Shown here piece by piece: positions 1 through 6,932 of a stretch of 41,407 nucleotides of DNA. Source of the stretch: Streptomyces sp. PR69 (GTDB taxonomy: Bacteria; Actinomycetota; Actinomycetes; Streptomycetales; Streptomycetaceae); NCBI RefSeq assembly GCF_026420845.1, contig NZ_JAOWCB010000042.1, positions 1 through 41,407 of the forward strand, in the 5' to 3' direction. Position 1 is the first letter of the stretch. Each line of letters opens with the position of its first letter. The notes under the pieces were generated by a model. That model did not search any database. It had not been told where the DNA came from and saw only the letters and a program-made list of their open reading frames with translations. The position numbers and the translations under genes were made by a program.

Positions 1-1
1 A

Positions 2-826
2 GACGGCGCTTGCGGTGGTACGTCTTACTGCAACGGCAAGACTGAGAGCTGGACCAAGGACAGCAGCGGAAAGTGGCAGTACGATGCGCAGCCCACCGGT
101 GGCAAGGGAGGCAGCAATGCTGATGCCAGTAACGACATCAGGGCCTGTCGCTGCGGAAGGCGTCCTCCCCTGATCGACAGCAGCGGCAAGCCTACGGGAG
201 CTCACACGAGTGGTGGGTCTCCCGTAAGTCGCAAGCTGATCCTGTCACCTGCTCCATCATCACGAGCTGAGGTGGAACCGGCAACCGAGGAACAGCGCCA
301 GCAGGTCGAGCTGCTGAAGAACATCGATACCGGACTCAAGTGGGCCAGGGCAACGGGAGGCGGCACGCTCTCGCAAAGAGTCGCTGGCGTCATCTATGAG
401 ACAGCCTTCAGCGTGGCTGACTATCACACTAGGGGTGTCTGCGTTAGCGGCTCAGTGGGAATCGTTGCAGGTGTGAGTGGCCAGTATTGCGCTGTGATTG
501 TAGCTACGCCAGAAAACGGCTACCGTGTTGGTCATACCAAGTCGGTAGGCTGGGGTACTGAGGACTTTAAATTTGGAGCCTCCGTGCTGTTCCATAGCCT
601 CCGCAGCAATGCTGATGATATCGGTCAACTTGGTGGCGCAGGGCATGACATAGGTGGATCAGTGAGAGCAGGGTATGGGGTCGGCGCAAATCACGAGACC
701 GCCATTCGCACGAATAATTCACGTGGACAGCAGGTGAGTGCAATCGATTTTGCACTCGGGTGGGGACTGGGGCTTGATATAAATACAGGTATAAACCACG
801 CCTGGAGTGAGTGGGGGATCTGGTGA
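2..826 (+). CDS. C-terminal part of a large protein with glycine-rich C-terminal domain; putative effector (partial)
   Basis: The frame is open from the window edge to TGA at 824-826 (274 residues visible), so the gene probably begins outside the window. A GTG at 272 is an alternative start giving a 184-residue protein. The visible N-terminal half is hydrophilic and low in complexity (Gly, Ser, Lys, Cys). The last ~130 residues are rich in Gly, Ala and Val with alternating small and hydrophobic residues, and end in an aromatic stretch (AWSEWGIW). I do not recognise the family. GC by hand count falls to about 50-55% between 481 and 780, far below the rest of the window, which suggests recent acquisition. 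The next gene overlaps by one base and encodes a small membrane protein. That layout resembles the C-terminal toxin tip of a polymorphic or secreted toxin followed by its immunity protein, but this is inference. A frameshift near position 175-270 cannot be excluded. Confidence 0.55.
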   Translation, partial: DGACGGTSYCNGKTESWTKDSSGKWQYDAQPTGGKGGSNADASNDIRACRCGRRPPLIDSSGKPTGAHTSGGSPVSRKLILSPAPSSRAEVEPATEEQRQQVELLKNIDTGLKWARATGGGTLSQRVAGVIYETAFSVADYHTRGVCVSGSVGIVAGVSGQYCAVIVATPENGYRVGHTKSVGWGTEDFKFGASVLFHSLRSNADDIGQLGGAGHDIGGSVRAGYGVGANHETAIRTNNSRGQQVSAIDFALGWGLGLDINTGINHAWSEWGIW

Positions 827-1101
827 TGATTGAACGGATGTCGTCTGACATTGGATCATTTCCTGCGAATGGATCGCAGGAAAATATCTACGTGCTGTAT
901 ATCGGTGCATGTGTACTTATTGCGGTTGGTCTTCTCCTCGCCCTCAACGCATGGGGGGCCGCTGATAAATACTTCCGGTTGATCGTCCGGTTCAGTCCGC
1001 CCGGGAAGGCGACACCTAAGACGCTCAGAGCCGTTGGCGCGGGGCAAGTGGTAGTCGGGTCACTTGTGGTTCTCCCGGATGCCCTCCAGGCGCTCTTCTG
1101 A
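826..1101 (+). CDS. Small two-helix membrane protein, possible immunity protein
   Basis: The start ATG at 826 overlaps the preceding TGA by one base (TGATG), so translation is probably coupled to the upstream gene. In-frame GTG codons at 811 and 823 are alternatives. The 91-residue product has one clear membrane segment (about residues 24-43, YVLYIGACVLIAVGLLLALN). A second hydrophobic stretch near the C-terminus (about 71-91) follows a short basic loop. I recognise no domain. Size, topology and tight coupling to a low-GC effector-like gene fit a membrane immunity protein against a membrane-acting toxin. A simple membrane anchor or chaperone for the upstream protein is equally possible on sequence alone. 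Confidence 0.6.
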   Translation: MIERMSSDIGSFPANGSQENIYVLYIGACVLIAVGLLLALNAWGAADKYFRLIVRFSPPGKATPKTLRAVGAGQVVVGSLVVLPDALQALF

Positions 1102-1225
1102 GAACTCACATTTACAGAGGATCGATGGGCTCTCCCTGTCGAAACGCAGCTCGCTCGGCGGCCGTGCTCCACCGCGCGTGAGCTGCCCACGAGTTTCGCG
1201 GAACGACGGGTGCAGGAGTCGTGGG

Positions 1226-1726
1226 TCACAGATAGTCGAAGAAGCGGGTCCACCAGGTCGGGGGATGCTCGGGTGGGCGGGGGCAGGAGGAGGCGAGTTG
1301 GCTGACGCCGTCGTATCGCGTCCAGAGCAGGTGCGGTGAGATGGCGACATAGCCGAGCGCCTTCAGTTCGGCGTCGATTCGGTACCGGTCAGCACTCTGG
1401 AAAAATTCGCGTTCCTCTTCCTCGTCGTAACTGCCGGGGTTCCCCAGGGACACGGCTGCGAGGCTTCCGAAGTTGCTGACGGTCACGGTGATGTGTTCCA
1501 CGCTGACGGTGGCTGCGTCAGGGATGACGATCGTCCCGTGGTGACTGGCGTCCTGGACGCCTCGGTCGACAGTGCAGATGCAGTCGAATCGCAGGTTCAG
1601 GCGGTGTGCGAGCTGGTTGAACCTCGCTCGGCTGGCGGTGTGGTTATATCCGCGGGGAAACTCCAAATGGTCGGGGTCGTCAAGTTCCCGGAGCAGAGCC
1701 CAACTTGGCTGGTCATCAAGGGGCAT
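1226..1726 (-). CDS. Hypothetical protein, 166 aa
   Basis: Starts at ATG 1726 with a good ribosome site (AAGGAG, nine bases upstream on the minus strand). The product is soluble, acidic in the middle (a run of Glu around residues 101-106) and ends in an aromatic tail (WWTRFFDYL). No signal peptide, membrane segment or recognisable motif is visible. It converges with the small membrane protein gene and diverges from the 1906 gene across 179 bases. Small acidic soluble proteins beside effector-like genes are often immunity proteins, but nothing specific supports that here. Function unknown. Confidence 0.6.
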   Translation of the reverse strand: MPLDDQPSWALLRELDDPDHLEFPRGYNHTASRARFNQLAHRLNLRFDCICTVDRGVQDASHHGTIVIPDAATVSVEHITVTVSNFGSLAAVSLGNPGSYDEEEEREFFQSADRYRIDAELKALGYVAISPHLLWTRYDGVSQLASSCPRPPEHPPTWWTRFFDYL

Positions 1727-1905
1727 GTACGTCTTCTCCTTACGGCTGCCGTCGGGCGGCCGCCGGTCGGCTTCGGTGGGGTAGTTGGCTCAGTCTTGGT
1801 GCTCCCCCCCACCGCGACGGCGGGTGGCGAGGACGCGTCCAGTTCGAGGGCCTCCCGTGGTACTTCTGGCGCTGCGTTGTCAGAGGGGTCGGACAGGATG
1901 ATGGC

Positions 1906-2550
1906 ATGACCAATGGAACAACCTGGCTTGCCGCCCCTGAATCCATCGCCTTCGGGGGCTACCACGTGGTACTGGCGCGCGGGCTCCCTCCAGAAGTGCT
2001 CGCCGACCGCCTCGCTGCGACTTTGAGGAGCGAACAGTGCATCGCCGTCGCGGTGGGGGAGCACACCGGAGACACCCTGTTGGATCTCATGGACGACACC
2101 TTCGGCGATTCCTTTGAAGGCATAGGCGTGCGGCTCGGCCGCGCCGGGGACTGGACGTACGCGGTCGGGTACGGCGGCTGGTGGGGCGAGTTCGGCTCTG
2201 TGACGCCGATCTCGCACGGCGGTGTGCACGTCTGCCGCCTGGAATACGAGGAGGAGAACGGCAAACCGGTCCCGCCGCAGTTCGAGTACGCCTACGACGG
2301 CCGCCTGCTGAGTGCATGCAACCTGTATCTGGACGCCTCGTGGGGCTACGAAGGGGTCGAAGGCGACCCCGCGACAGCAGCCCGCCTGCAGGACCGTCTG
2401 GCCGCCGCCGGCCTCCCGGACCACGAACGGGATGAACGAGAGGTCCACCGCACCGCGCTGGGAGTCGTCGAGCGGTTCTTCGGGCTCTCCCTGCCGAGAG
2501 AGCCGAGCGTGGAGGGCGTGCTCCCTGCTGTGGTGCTAGAACCGGCGTAG
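1906..2550 (+). CDS. Hypothetical protein, DUF6461-like
   Basis: I chose ATG 1906 because the predicted protein-like sequence begins there (MTNGTTWLAAPESIAFGGYH) and AGGATG lies just upstream. The frame stays open back to 1705 but that extension overlaps the divergent gene and is Arg/Gly-rich. The product has 214 residues. It opens with a motif like those of the small streptomycete DUF6461 family (a Tyr followed by an LARGL-type segment and a WTYAVGYGGWWGEFG-type aromatic core, about residues 84-98). I am not certain of the family, and no catalytic residues are apparent. It converges with the GntR gene, leaving 49 bases between stops. Proteins of this kind are scattered in accessory regions of Streptomyces and have no known role. 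Confidence 0.65.
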   Translation: MTNGTTWLAAPESIAFGGYHVVLARGLPPEVLADRLAATLRSEQCIAVAVGEHTGDTLLDLMDDTFGDSFEGIGVRLGRAGDWTYAVGYGGWWGEFGSVTPISHGGVHVCRLEYEEENGKPVPPQFEYAYDGRLLSACNLYLDASWGYEGVEGDPATAARLQDRLAAAGLPDHERDEREVHRTALGVVERFFGLSLPREPSVEGVLPAVVLEPA

Positions 2551-2599
2551 TTCGCGCCAGGCCCTTGGATGCAGTTCGCTTGGCGACCCTGGTGCCGGC

Positions 2600-3322
2600 T
2601 CAGGGTTGGTACTCGTAGCCGATCGTGAAGCGGGGTGGAAGGCACCACTCTCCGTACTCGATGATGCCCTCCGAGTCGGACCACCGGTGGGCGCCGGCCA
2701 GGATCGGGGAGCCGACCGGAAGTGCGAGGGCGCTAGACTCGCGGGCGTCGGCTGGGCGAGCGTGCATGTCGTCGCGGGCGTGGGTGATCGTGCGGCCGGT
2801 GGCTTCGAGGACGCGGGCGGACAGGCCGTGATTGCGGCCGGGCGCGGTGTTCAGCAGGTCGGGGACCAGGGCGGCGAAATGGGCCGGGTACCAGGTCACG
2901 GCGAACACGGTCCTGGTCTTGCCCCGGCCGGCGAGCCATTCACGGCGGACCACCTGGTCGCCGGGCTCCAGGTCGAAGATGTCGGCGATGTACAGCGGCG
3001 GGGCGATCAGTTCGGCAGCCGTCACACGGCTGGTCTCGCCGTCGGCGAGGAAGGACTTCACGCGCTGAACCCTGGCCAGCCTGTCGCGCGCTGACAGGGT
3101 CCACTTCGGGTCGTCGGCGACGTACGTGCCGCGAGGAGTCGTGCGGATGTAGTTCTCGACCTGAAGTGCTTGCAGAGCACGCGAGACGGTCGCGGCGGCT
3201 GCCTGCCACTGCCCGGCGATCTCACGGTTCGTCGGCAGCTTGGCGCCGGGCTCCAGCTCTCCTGACAGGATGCGCTCCCGGAAGTGGTCCGCGATCTTTG
3301 TGAACGTCTTGGGACTGGGCAT
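2600..3322 (-). CDS. GntR family transcriptional regulator (HutC/UTRA subfamily)
   Basis: 240 residues from ATG 3322, preceded by GAGGGGG at a suitable distance; upstream codons in the same frame read through the divergent promoter region and are not used. Residues about 8-70 form the GntR winged helix (IADHFRERILSGELEPGAKLP, then TNREIAGQWQ and the TVSRALQALQ recognition helix). Residues about 95-235 form a UTRA ligand-binding domain. Such proteins bind palindromic operators as dimers and release DNA on binding a small effector. It is divergent from the three-gene methyltransferase cassette. The 154-base gap holds two palindromic sites, so autoregulation and control of the cassette are likely. 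KorSA-like regulators of integrative elements belong to the same family, but no integrase is visible here. Confidence 0.9.
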   Translation of the reverse strand: MPSPKTFTKIADHFRERILSGELEPGAKLPTNREIAGQWQAAAATVSRALQALQVENYIRTTPRGTYVADDPKWTLSARDRLARVQRVKSFLADGETSRVTAAELIAPPLYIADIFDLEPGDQVVRREWLAGRGKTRTVFAVTWYPAHFAALVPDLLNTAPGRNHGLSARVLEATGRTITHARDDMHARPADARESSALALPVGSPILAGAHRWSDSEGIIEYGEWCLPPRFTIGYEYQP

Positions 3323-3366
3323 ATGGCTTGCCCCCTCAAGAAGTTGACGTGCGGTCAGTGCCAGCA

Positions 3367-3374
3367 CACTAGTG
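3367..3374. promoter_or_regulatory. Candidate GntR operator, palindromic core
   Basis: CACTAGTG is a perfect 8-base palindrome about 45 bases upstream of the GntR start. GntR-family operators are short palindromes, commonly with a CTAG-like centre. Assignment to this regulator rests only on position and symmetry. Confidence 0.35.
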
Positions 3375-3410
3375 CACCGGGAACCGTAGCGGGAGCGCTT
3401 CGGCCACTCG

Positions 3411-3429
3411 AGTACTGAACTAGAGCACT
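3411..3429. promoter_or_regulatory. Candidate GntR operator, AGTACT-N7-AGCACT
   Basis: AGTACT and AGCACT flank a seven-base centre containing CTAG-like sequence (GAACTAG). The element lies between the divergent GntR gene and the 3477 cassette, about 50 bases before the cassette start. The two candidate sites are spaced by about 45 bases, which would suit cooperative or dual control. Confidence 0.4.
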
Positions 3430-3476
3430 GGTCCGTCAGTGGGTCGGCGCTGTGACGTTCGAGAAGGGGCTGTGCC

Positions 3477-3674
3477 ATGAGTGAGCCAATGCGGTACTCG
3501 ACTACACCCGTTGAACTCCCGCTGCGAGCTGAGCCGGAGCCGATGCCTGTATCCGGTTGCGCGGGGTGCGAAGAGTTGGCCGCTGTGAGGGAACGGGCCC
3601 GTGCCGTAGGAGATATGACGGCTGTCACCGACTGCAATGTCTACCTGCGGCGCCACCCGGAGGGCCACGCATGA
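3477..3674 (+). CDS. Small conserved-type hypothetical protein, 65 aa
   Basis: Starts at ATG 3477. The 65-residue product has a Cys-x2-Cys pair (GCAGCEEL, near residue 28) and a third Cys near residue 53 (TDCNVYL), followed by a basic end. It is short but lies in an evident operon: its TGA overlaps the ATG of the next gene (ATGA at 3671-3674), and that gene overlaps the methyltransferase in the same way. Small proteins of this type commonly sit beside GntR regulators in streptomycete accessory cassettes. Function unknown; the cysteines could hold a metal. Confidence 0.65.
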   Translation: MSEPMRYSTTPVELPLRAEPEPMPVSGCAGCEELAAVRERARAVGDMTAVTDCNVYLRRHPEGHA

Positions 3675-3901
3675 GCCCCCGCGCTGTGTTCCGCCACGTC
3701 CCTCACAGCATCCGCCATGTCCCTGAAGGGGGCATTGTCTACGAGGCGTTCTGCATGACGGCTGGCTGTGACGCCGCGTCCGGGCCGCACGATGCGCAGG
3801 AGGTAGCGCAGGACTGGGCGCTGAGGCACACAGGGCGGACCGGGCACCCGCTGGTCCGGCGGGTGGTGACGGATCACGCGCGCGTGACGCAAGAGCAATG
3901 A
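3671..3901 (+). CDS. DUF7848-like small protein, 76 aa
   Basis: Begins at ATG 3671 inside the previous stop (ATGA overlap) and ends at TGA 3899-3901, again overlapping the next ATG at 3898. The product has the layout of the small streptomycete family I know as DUF7848: an N-terminal FRHVPHSIRH segment, two central cysteines (FCMTAGCDAASGP), then QDWALRHTGRTGH and a C-terminal RRVVTDHARV. The role of the family is not known to me. Conserved Cys and His suggest a small metal-binding fold. The double overlap means it is almost certainly co-translated with the methyltransferase. Confidence 0.7.
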   Translation: MSPRAVFRHVPHSIRHVPEGGIVYEAFCMTAGCDAASGPHDAQEVAQDWALRHTGRTGHPLVRRVVTDHARVTQEQ

Positions 3902-4716
3902 CTGGGGCCGGTGAGCCCAGAGTTGGGCAACCTGGACCCGAGTCCCACGACCGGATTGCGGGGCCCTATGTGACCAGCCTCAACACGGAAGCCGAGCACG
4001 TGGAAGCCACAAACCTCCTCTACCGCGATCCGGTGCTTTACGACGTGGTCCAGTCCGGCAGCACGAGCGCCGGGATGTGCCAGAACCTGATCGAGCTGCA
4101 CCGGCCAGACGCCCGGACCCTGGTCGACTTCGGGTGCGGTACCGGGCGGGATCTGGAGATCCTGGCCAAGCGCTTCGAGTGCATCGGCGTGGACCTCCAG
4201 CCCGGCATGGTCGACCACGCTCACCAGGCCCGGCCGGGGCTGGACATCCGCACCGGGGACATGCGCACCGCACGACTCGGCAAGCGCATGGACGTGGTGA
4301 CCTGCATGGGCAACAGCCTGGCCTACGTGCATGACAACGAGGAGATCAGCCAGGTCTTCACCACCTTCGCGGCCCACGCCCGGCCGGGTGCCCTGCTCGT
4401 GCTGTGCTCCCCCGTCGCCCCGATCACCCGGACCGAGCCGACCACCGCCACGGTCGACACCCCGACGGGACCCGCGACCGTCACCATCCGGCATGAGTGG
4501 GACCTGCGGACCCAGATCAACACCATGCACCGGCACTGGGCGTTCCCCTCGGGTGCCGAGGCCCGAGACGAGATTCGCAGGCGCGTCCTGTTCCCCCGCG
4601 AGCTGGAGCGCTACGCGGAGGGTCCCGGCTTCCGGGTCCTGGACATGCTGGACGGCACAGGGGCAGGGCTCACCGGTCCAACCGCATACACAGTGGCCCG
4701 ATACACCGGGCGGTGA
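3898..4716 (+). CDS. Class I SAM-dependent methyltransferase
   Basis: 272 residues from ATG 3898, overlapping the upstream TGA. Motif I is clear (LVDFGCGTGRDLEIL, residues about 75-89). It is followed by an acidic strand end (GVDLQPGMVDHA, about 97-107) that would contact the ribose of SAM, and by the TGDMRT and VVTCMGNSLAYV segments of motifs II and III. The N-terminal LYRDPVLYDVVQ segment is typical of small-molecule methyltransferases in this clan. The substrate cannot be read from sequence. It is the last gene of the GntR-controlled cassette, so the substrate or product may be related to the GntR effector. Confidence 0.85.
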   Translation: MTGAGEPRVGQPGPESHDRIAGPYVTSLNTEAEHVEATNLLYRDPVLYDVVQSGSTSAGMCQNLIELHRPDARTLVDFGCGTGRDLEILAKRFECIGVDLQPGMVDHAHQARPGLDIRTGDMRTARLGKRMDVVTCMGNSLAYVHDNEEISQVFTTFAAHARPGALLVLCSPVAPITRTEPTTATVDTPTGPATVTIRHEWDLRTQINTMHRHWAFPSGAEARDEIRRRVLFPRELERYAEGPGFRVLDMLDGTGAGLTGPTAYTVARYTGR

Positions 4717-4877
4717 CCAGCGAGGGGCAGGCCGTTGGGGTCGGACCACAGGGGTCACCGCCCCCGTCGAGGTACGCGTCGCATGAGCCCCGCCGTCCCC
4801 ATGGGCCTCTCCGGCGCGGCCGTGCGGAGGCCCGTGCCGGACGGCCCGCAGCCGGGAGGGCGGTCGGCGCGGTGGCA

Positions 4878-4899
4878 TGACGCCGACGTGACGCCGGCG
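4878..4899. repeat. 11-bp tandem duplication at LCP/methyltransferase convergent junction
   Basis: TGACGCCGACG and TGACGCCGGCG lie head to tail, one mismatch apart, five bases outside the stop codon of the minus-strand LCP gene that ends at 4904. One of several such arrays in the window. Confidence 0.7.
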
Positions 4900-4903
4900 T
4901 GCG

Positions 4904-6241
4904 TCAGTTCGGCGTGACCGTGACCTTCTCGTCGTTCTGGATCTGCTTGACGAGCTGCTGGACCTTCGCCTTGTCCCAGACCAGGTTGGAGCCGCGGCTG
5001 CCGGAGATCGGGATGTTCATGGAGGTGCCGTCGCCGCCGTTGACGCCCTTCATGGCGAAGAACATCTGGGACAGGTCCCACAGGGACATGTCCTCGTCGA
5101 CGATGAGGGTGTCCAGGCCCGCGCCCATCGTGGGGTAGAGGCGGAAGGGGTTCAGGATGGTGCCCGGGGTGGCCGTCTGGTTGGCGAGGGCCGCGAGGAA
5201 CTTCTGCTGGTTCTTTGTCCGGTCCAGGTCGCTGCCCGCGAAGGCGTAGCGGGTGCGGACGAAGGCGAGGGCCTGTTCGCCGTCGAGGGTCTGCTTGCCC
5301 GCCTGGAAGTCCGCGCCGGACTTCTTGTCCTTGAAGGCCTTGGGGATGTCCATCTCGACGCCGCCGAGGGCGTCCACGATGTTGGCGAAGCCCGCGAAGC
5401 CGATCTCCGCGTAGTGGTCGATGCGCAGGCCCGTGTTGTGCTCGACGGTGCGGACGAGCAGCTCGGGGCCGTCCTCCGCGTAGGCGGCGTTCAGCTTGGT
5501 GCGGCGGCCCTGGTTCGGGAAGAGCTTGCCCGACTCGGAGCCCTTGAAGGACGGGATCTCCACATCCGAGTCGCGGGGCAGGGAGATCAGCGTGTCGCCG
5601 CTGCCGCAGGCCGCGAGGATCATCATGGAGTCGGTGCGCTTGCCCTCCGCCGAGCCGGTGTGGAGCTTCTTCTTCTCCTCTGCGGTCATGCCCTCGCGGC
5701 TGTCGGAGCCCACGACCAGGTACGTCGTGCAGTCGTCGTCCTTCGGGCGCTCGATGACCTTGGAGAGGTCGACCTCCCGGCGCATCTTGGAGTCCGCCCA
5801 GAAGTAGGTGCCGATGGATGTGGCCAGCACCGCCGTGACCAGCACAATGGAACCGATCTTGATACGGCGACGCCAGTCCGGGGGAGGGCTCGTCCGCGGG
5901 GCGCGCCCGGAAGGGCCGCCCGGGCCGCCGGGACGGCCGGGGCCGCCCGGGCCACCGGGACCGCCAGGGCCCTGGGGCGTGCCGTACACCTGGCCCGTGT
6001 TGTAGCCGCTGTCGTAGCCCTGCTGCGGCGGGATGCCCCCGTACGGCGGCTGCTGCGCGGGCGGCGGCGGGGCACTCGGCCGCGGCGGCTGCTGGGGCTG
6101 CCGGGGCTGGCGAGGCTGCTGCTGGCGCTGGACGTGGGGCATCACCCGCGCACCCTCCGGCCGCGCCGCACCGCTGCCGCGCCCGTACCCGTTGCCGCCG
6201 TCGCCGCGCTCGTCCGTCCACCCATCGGGCCACTGATTCAT
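4904..6241 (-). CDS. LCP family glycopolymer transferase, collagen-like N-terminal tail (LCP-1)
   Basis: 445 residues from ATG 6241; the frame runs 20 codons further upstream but the MNQWPDGW start gives the usual architecture. The cytoplasmic tail (1-126) is very Pro/Gln/Gly-rich, including a GPGG-repeat tract at about 91-112. One membrane helix follows (about 127-149), then an extracellular LytR-CpsA-Psr domain (about 172-355). LCP hallmarks are VVGSDSR, SLPRDSD (about 220-226), KLNAAYAEDGPEL (about 249-261) and FVRTRYAF (about 328-335). LCP enzymes transfer polyprenyl-phosphate-linked glycopolymers such as teichoic acids onto peptidoglycan outside the membrane. It has no C-terminal LytR_C domain, unlike three of its four neighbours. 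Its substrate polymer is not known. Confidence 0.92.
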   Translation of the reverse strand: MNQWPDGWTDERGDGGNGYGRGSGAARPEGARVMPHVQRQQQPRQPRQPQQPPRPSAPPPPAQQPPYGGIPPQQGYDSGYNTGQVYGTPQGPGGPGGPGGPGRPGGPGGPSGRAPRTSPPPDWRRRIKIGSIVLVTAVLATSIGTYFWADSKMRREVDLSKVIERPKDDDCTTYLVVGSDSREGMTAEEKKKLHTGSAEGKRTDSMMILAACGSGDTLISLPRDSDVEIPSFKGSESGKLFPNQGRRTKLNAAYAEDGPELLVRTVEHNTGLRIDHYAEIGFAGFANIVDALGGVEMDIPKAFKDKKSGADFQAGKQTLDGEQALAFVRTRYAFAGSDLDRTKNQQKFLAALANQTATPGTILNPFRLYPTMGAGLDTLIVDEDMSLWDLSQMFFAMKGVNGGDGTSMNIPISGSRGSNLVWDKAKVQQLVKQIQNDEKVTVTPN

Positions 6242-6306
6242 GCGGACCAGTGTGCAGCCAGGGTCACGAGCCCTGACAGAGAGGGTGGGAAACAGGAGCA
6301 CTGCTG

Positions 6307-6323
6307 TTGCAAGCCTGATGCAA
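6307..6323. promoter_or_regulatory. Inverted repeat TTGCA-N7-TGCAA between divergent genes
   Basis: TTGCA at 6307-6311 and TGCAA at 6319-6323 form a perfect five-base inverted repeat in the 119-base gap between LCP-1 and the thioesterase. It lies about 66 bases from the LCP-1 start and 38 from the thioesterase start. It could be an operator acting on either gene; no regulator is assigned. Confidence 0.35.
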
Positions 6324-6360
6324 TGCGGACAGACGTACGGACCGACATATCGTGGACGGC

Positions 6361-6909
6361 ATGACAGATCAGGCTCAGCGCTCGGAGACCGAGATTCCGG
6401 GCAAGCCCACCTCCGCGTCCCGCACCACCCTCAGCCACATCATGACCGGCTCCGACACCAACCTCCTCGGCACCGTGCACGGCGGCGTGATCATGAAGCT
6501 GGTGGACGACGCGGCGGGCGCCGTCGCCGGACGGCACTCCGGCGGGCCCGCGGTCACCGCCTCCATGGATGAGATGGTCTTCCTGGAGCCGGTCCGCGTC
6601 GGCGATCTCGTTCATGTGAAAGCCCAGGTGAACTGGACCGGACGCTCCTCCATGGAGGTCGGCGTACGGGTCCTGGCCGAGCGCTGGAACGAGTCGACCC
6701 CCGCCCAGCAGGTCGGCAGCGCCTACCTCGTCTTCGCGGCGGTCGACGGGGACGGCAAGCCCCGCGCCGTACCGCCTGTGATCCCCGAGACCGACCGCGA
6801 CCGCCGCCGCTACCAGGAGGCCCAGATCCGCCGCACCCACCGGCTCGCCCGCCGCCGCGCCATCAAGGAGCTGCGGGAGAAGCGCGCGGCCGAGGGGCTT
6901 GACGACTGA
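6361..6909 (+). CDS. Acyl-CoA thioesterase, hotdog fold
   Basis: 182 residues from ATG 6361; a GTG three codons upstream (6352) is an alternative, and neither has a clear ribosome site, so a very short leader or leaderless message is possible. The sequence carries the hotdog thioesterase signature NLLGTVHGGVIMKLVDDAAG (about 34-53). VTASMDEMVFLEPVRVGDLVHVKA (about 65-88) follows, as in the YciA/BFIT-type acyl-CoA thioesterases that act as hexamers on acyl-CoA. An Arg-rich C-terminal helix (RRYQEAQIRRTHRLARRRAIKEL) is a common actinobacterial extension. It lies between LCP genes, and a role in membrane lipid turnover is possible but not shown by the sequence. Confidence 0.9.
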   Translation: MTDQAQRSETEIPGKPTSASRTTLSHIMTGSDTNLLGTVHGGVIMKLVDDAAGAVAGRHSGGPAVTASMDEMVFLEPVRVGDLVHVKAQVNWTGRSSMEVGVRVLAERWNESTPAQQVGSAYLVFAAVDGDGKPRAVPPVIPETDRDRRRYQEAQIRRTHRLARRRAIKELREKRAAEGLDD

Positions 6910-6932
6910 TCTGGTCCCGCCGGAGGAGGCCC

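Noticed and set aside
1..4716. Integrative element with integrase and attachment site
   Set aside because: The regulator and low-GC gene suggest mobility, but no integrase, tRNA or repeated attachment sequence is visible in the window.
5880..5990. True collagen-like structural protein in the GPGG tract of LCP-1
   Set aside because: The tract is short (about 22 residues), cytoplasmic by topology and one of many low-complexity tails in this protein group.
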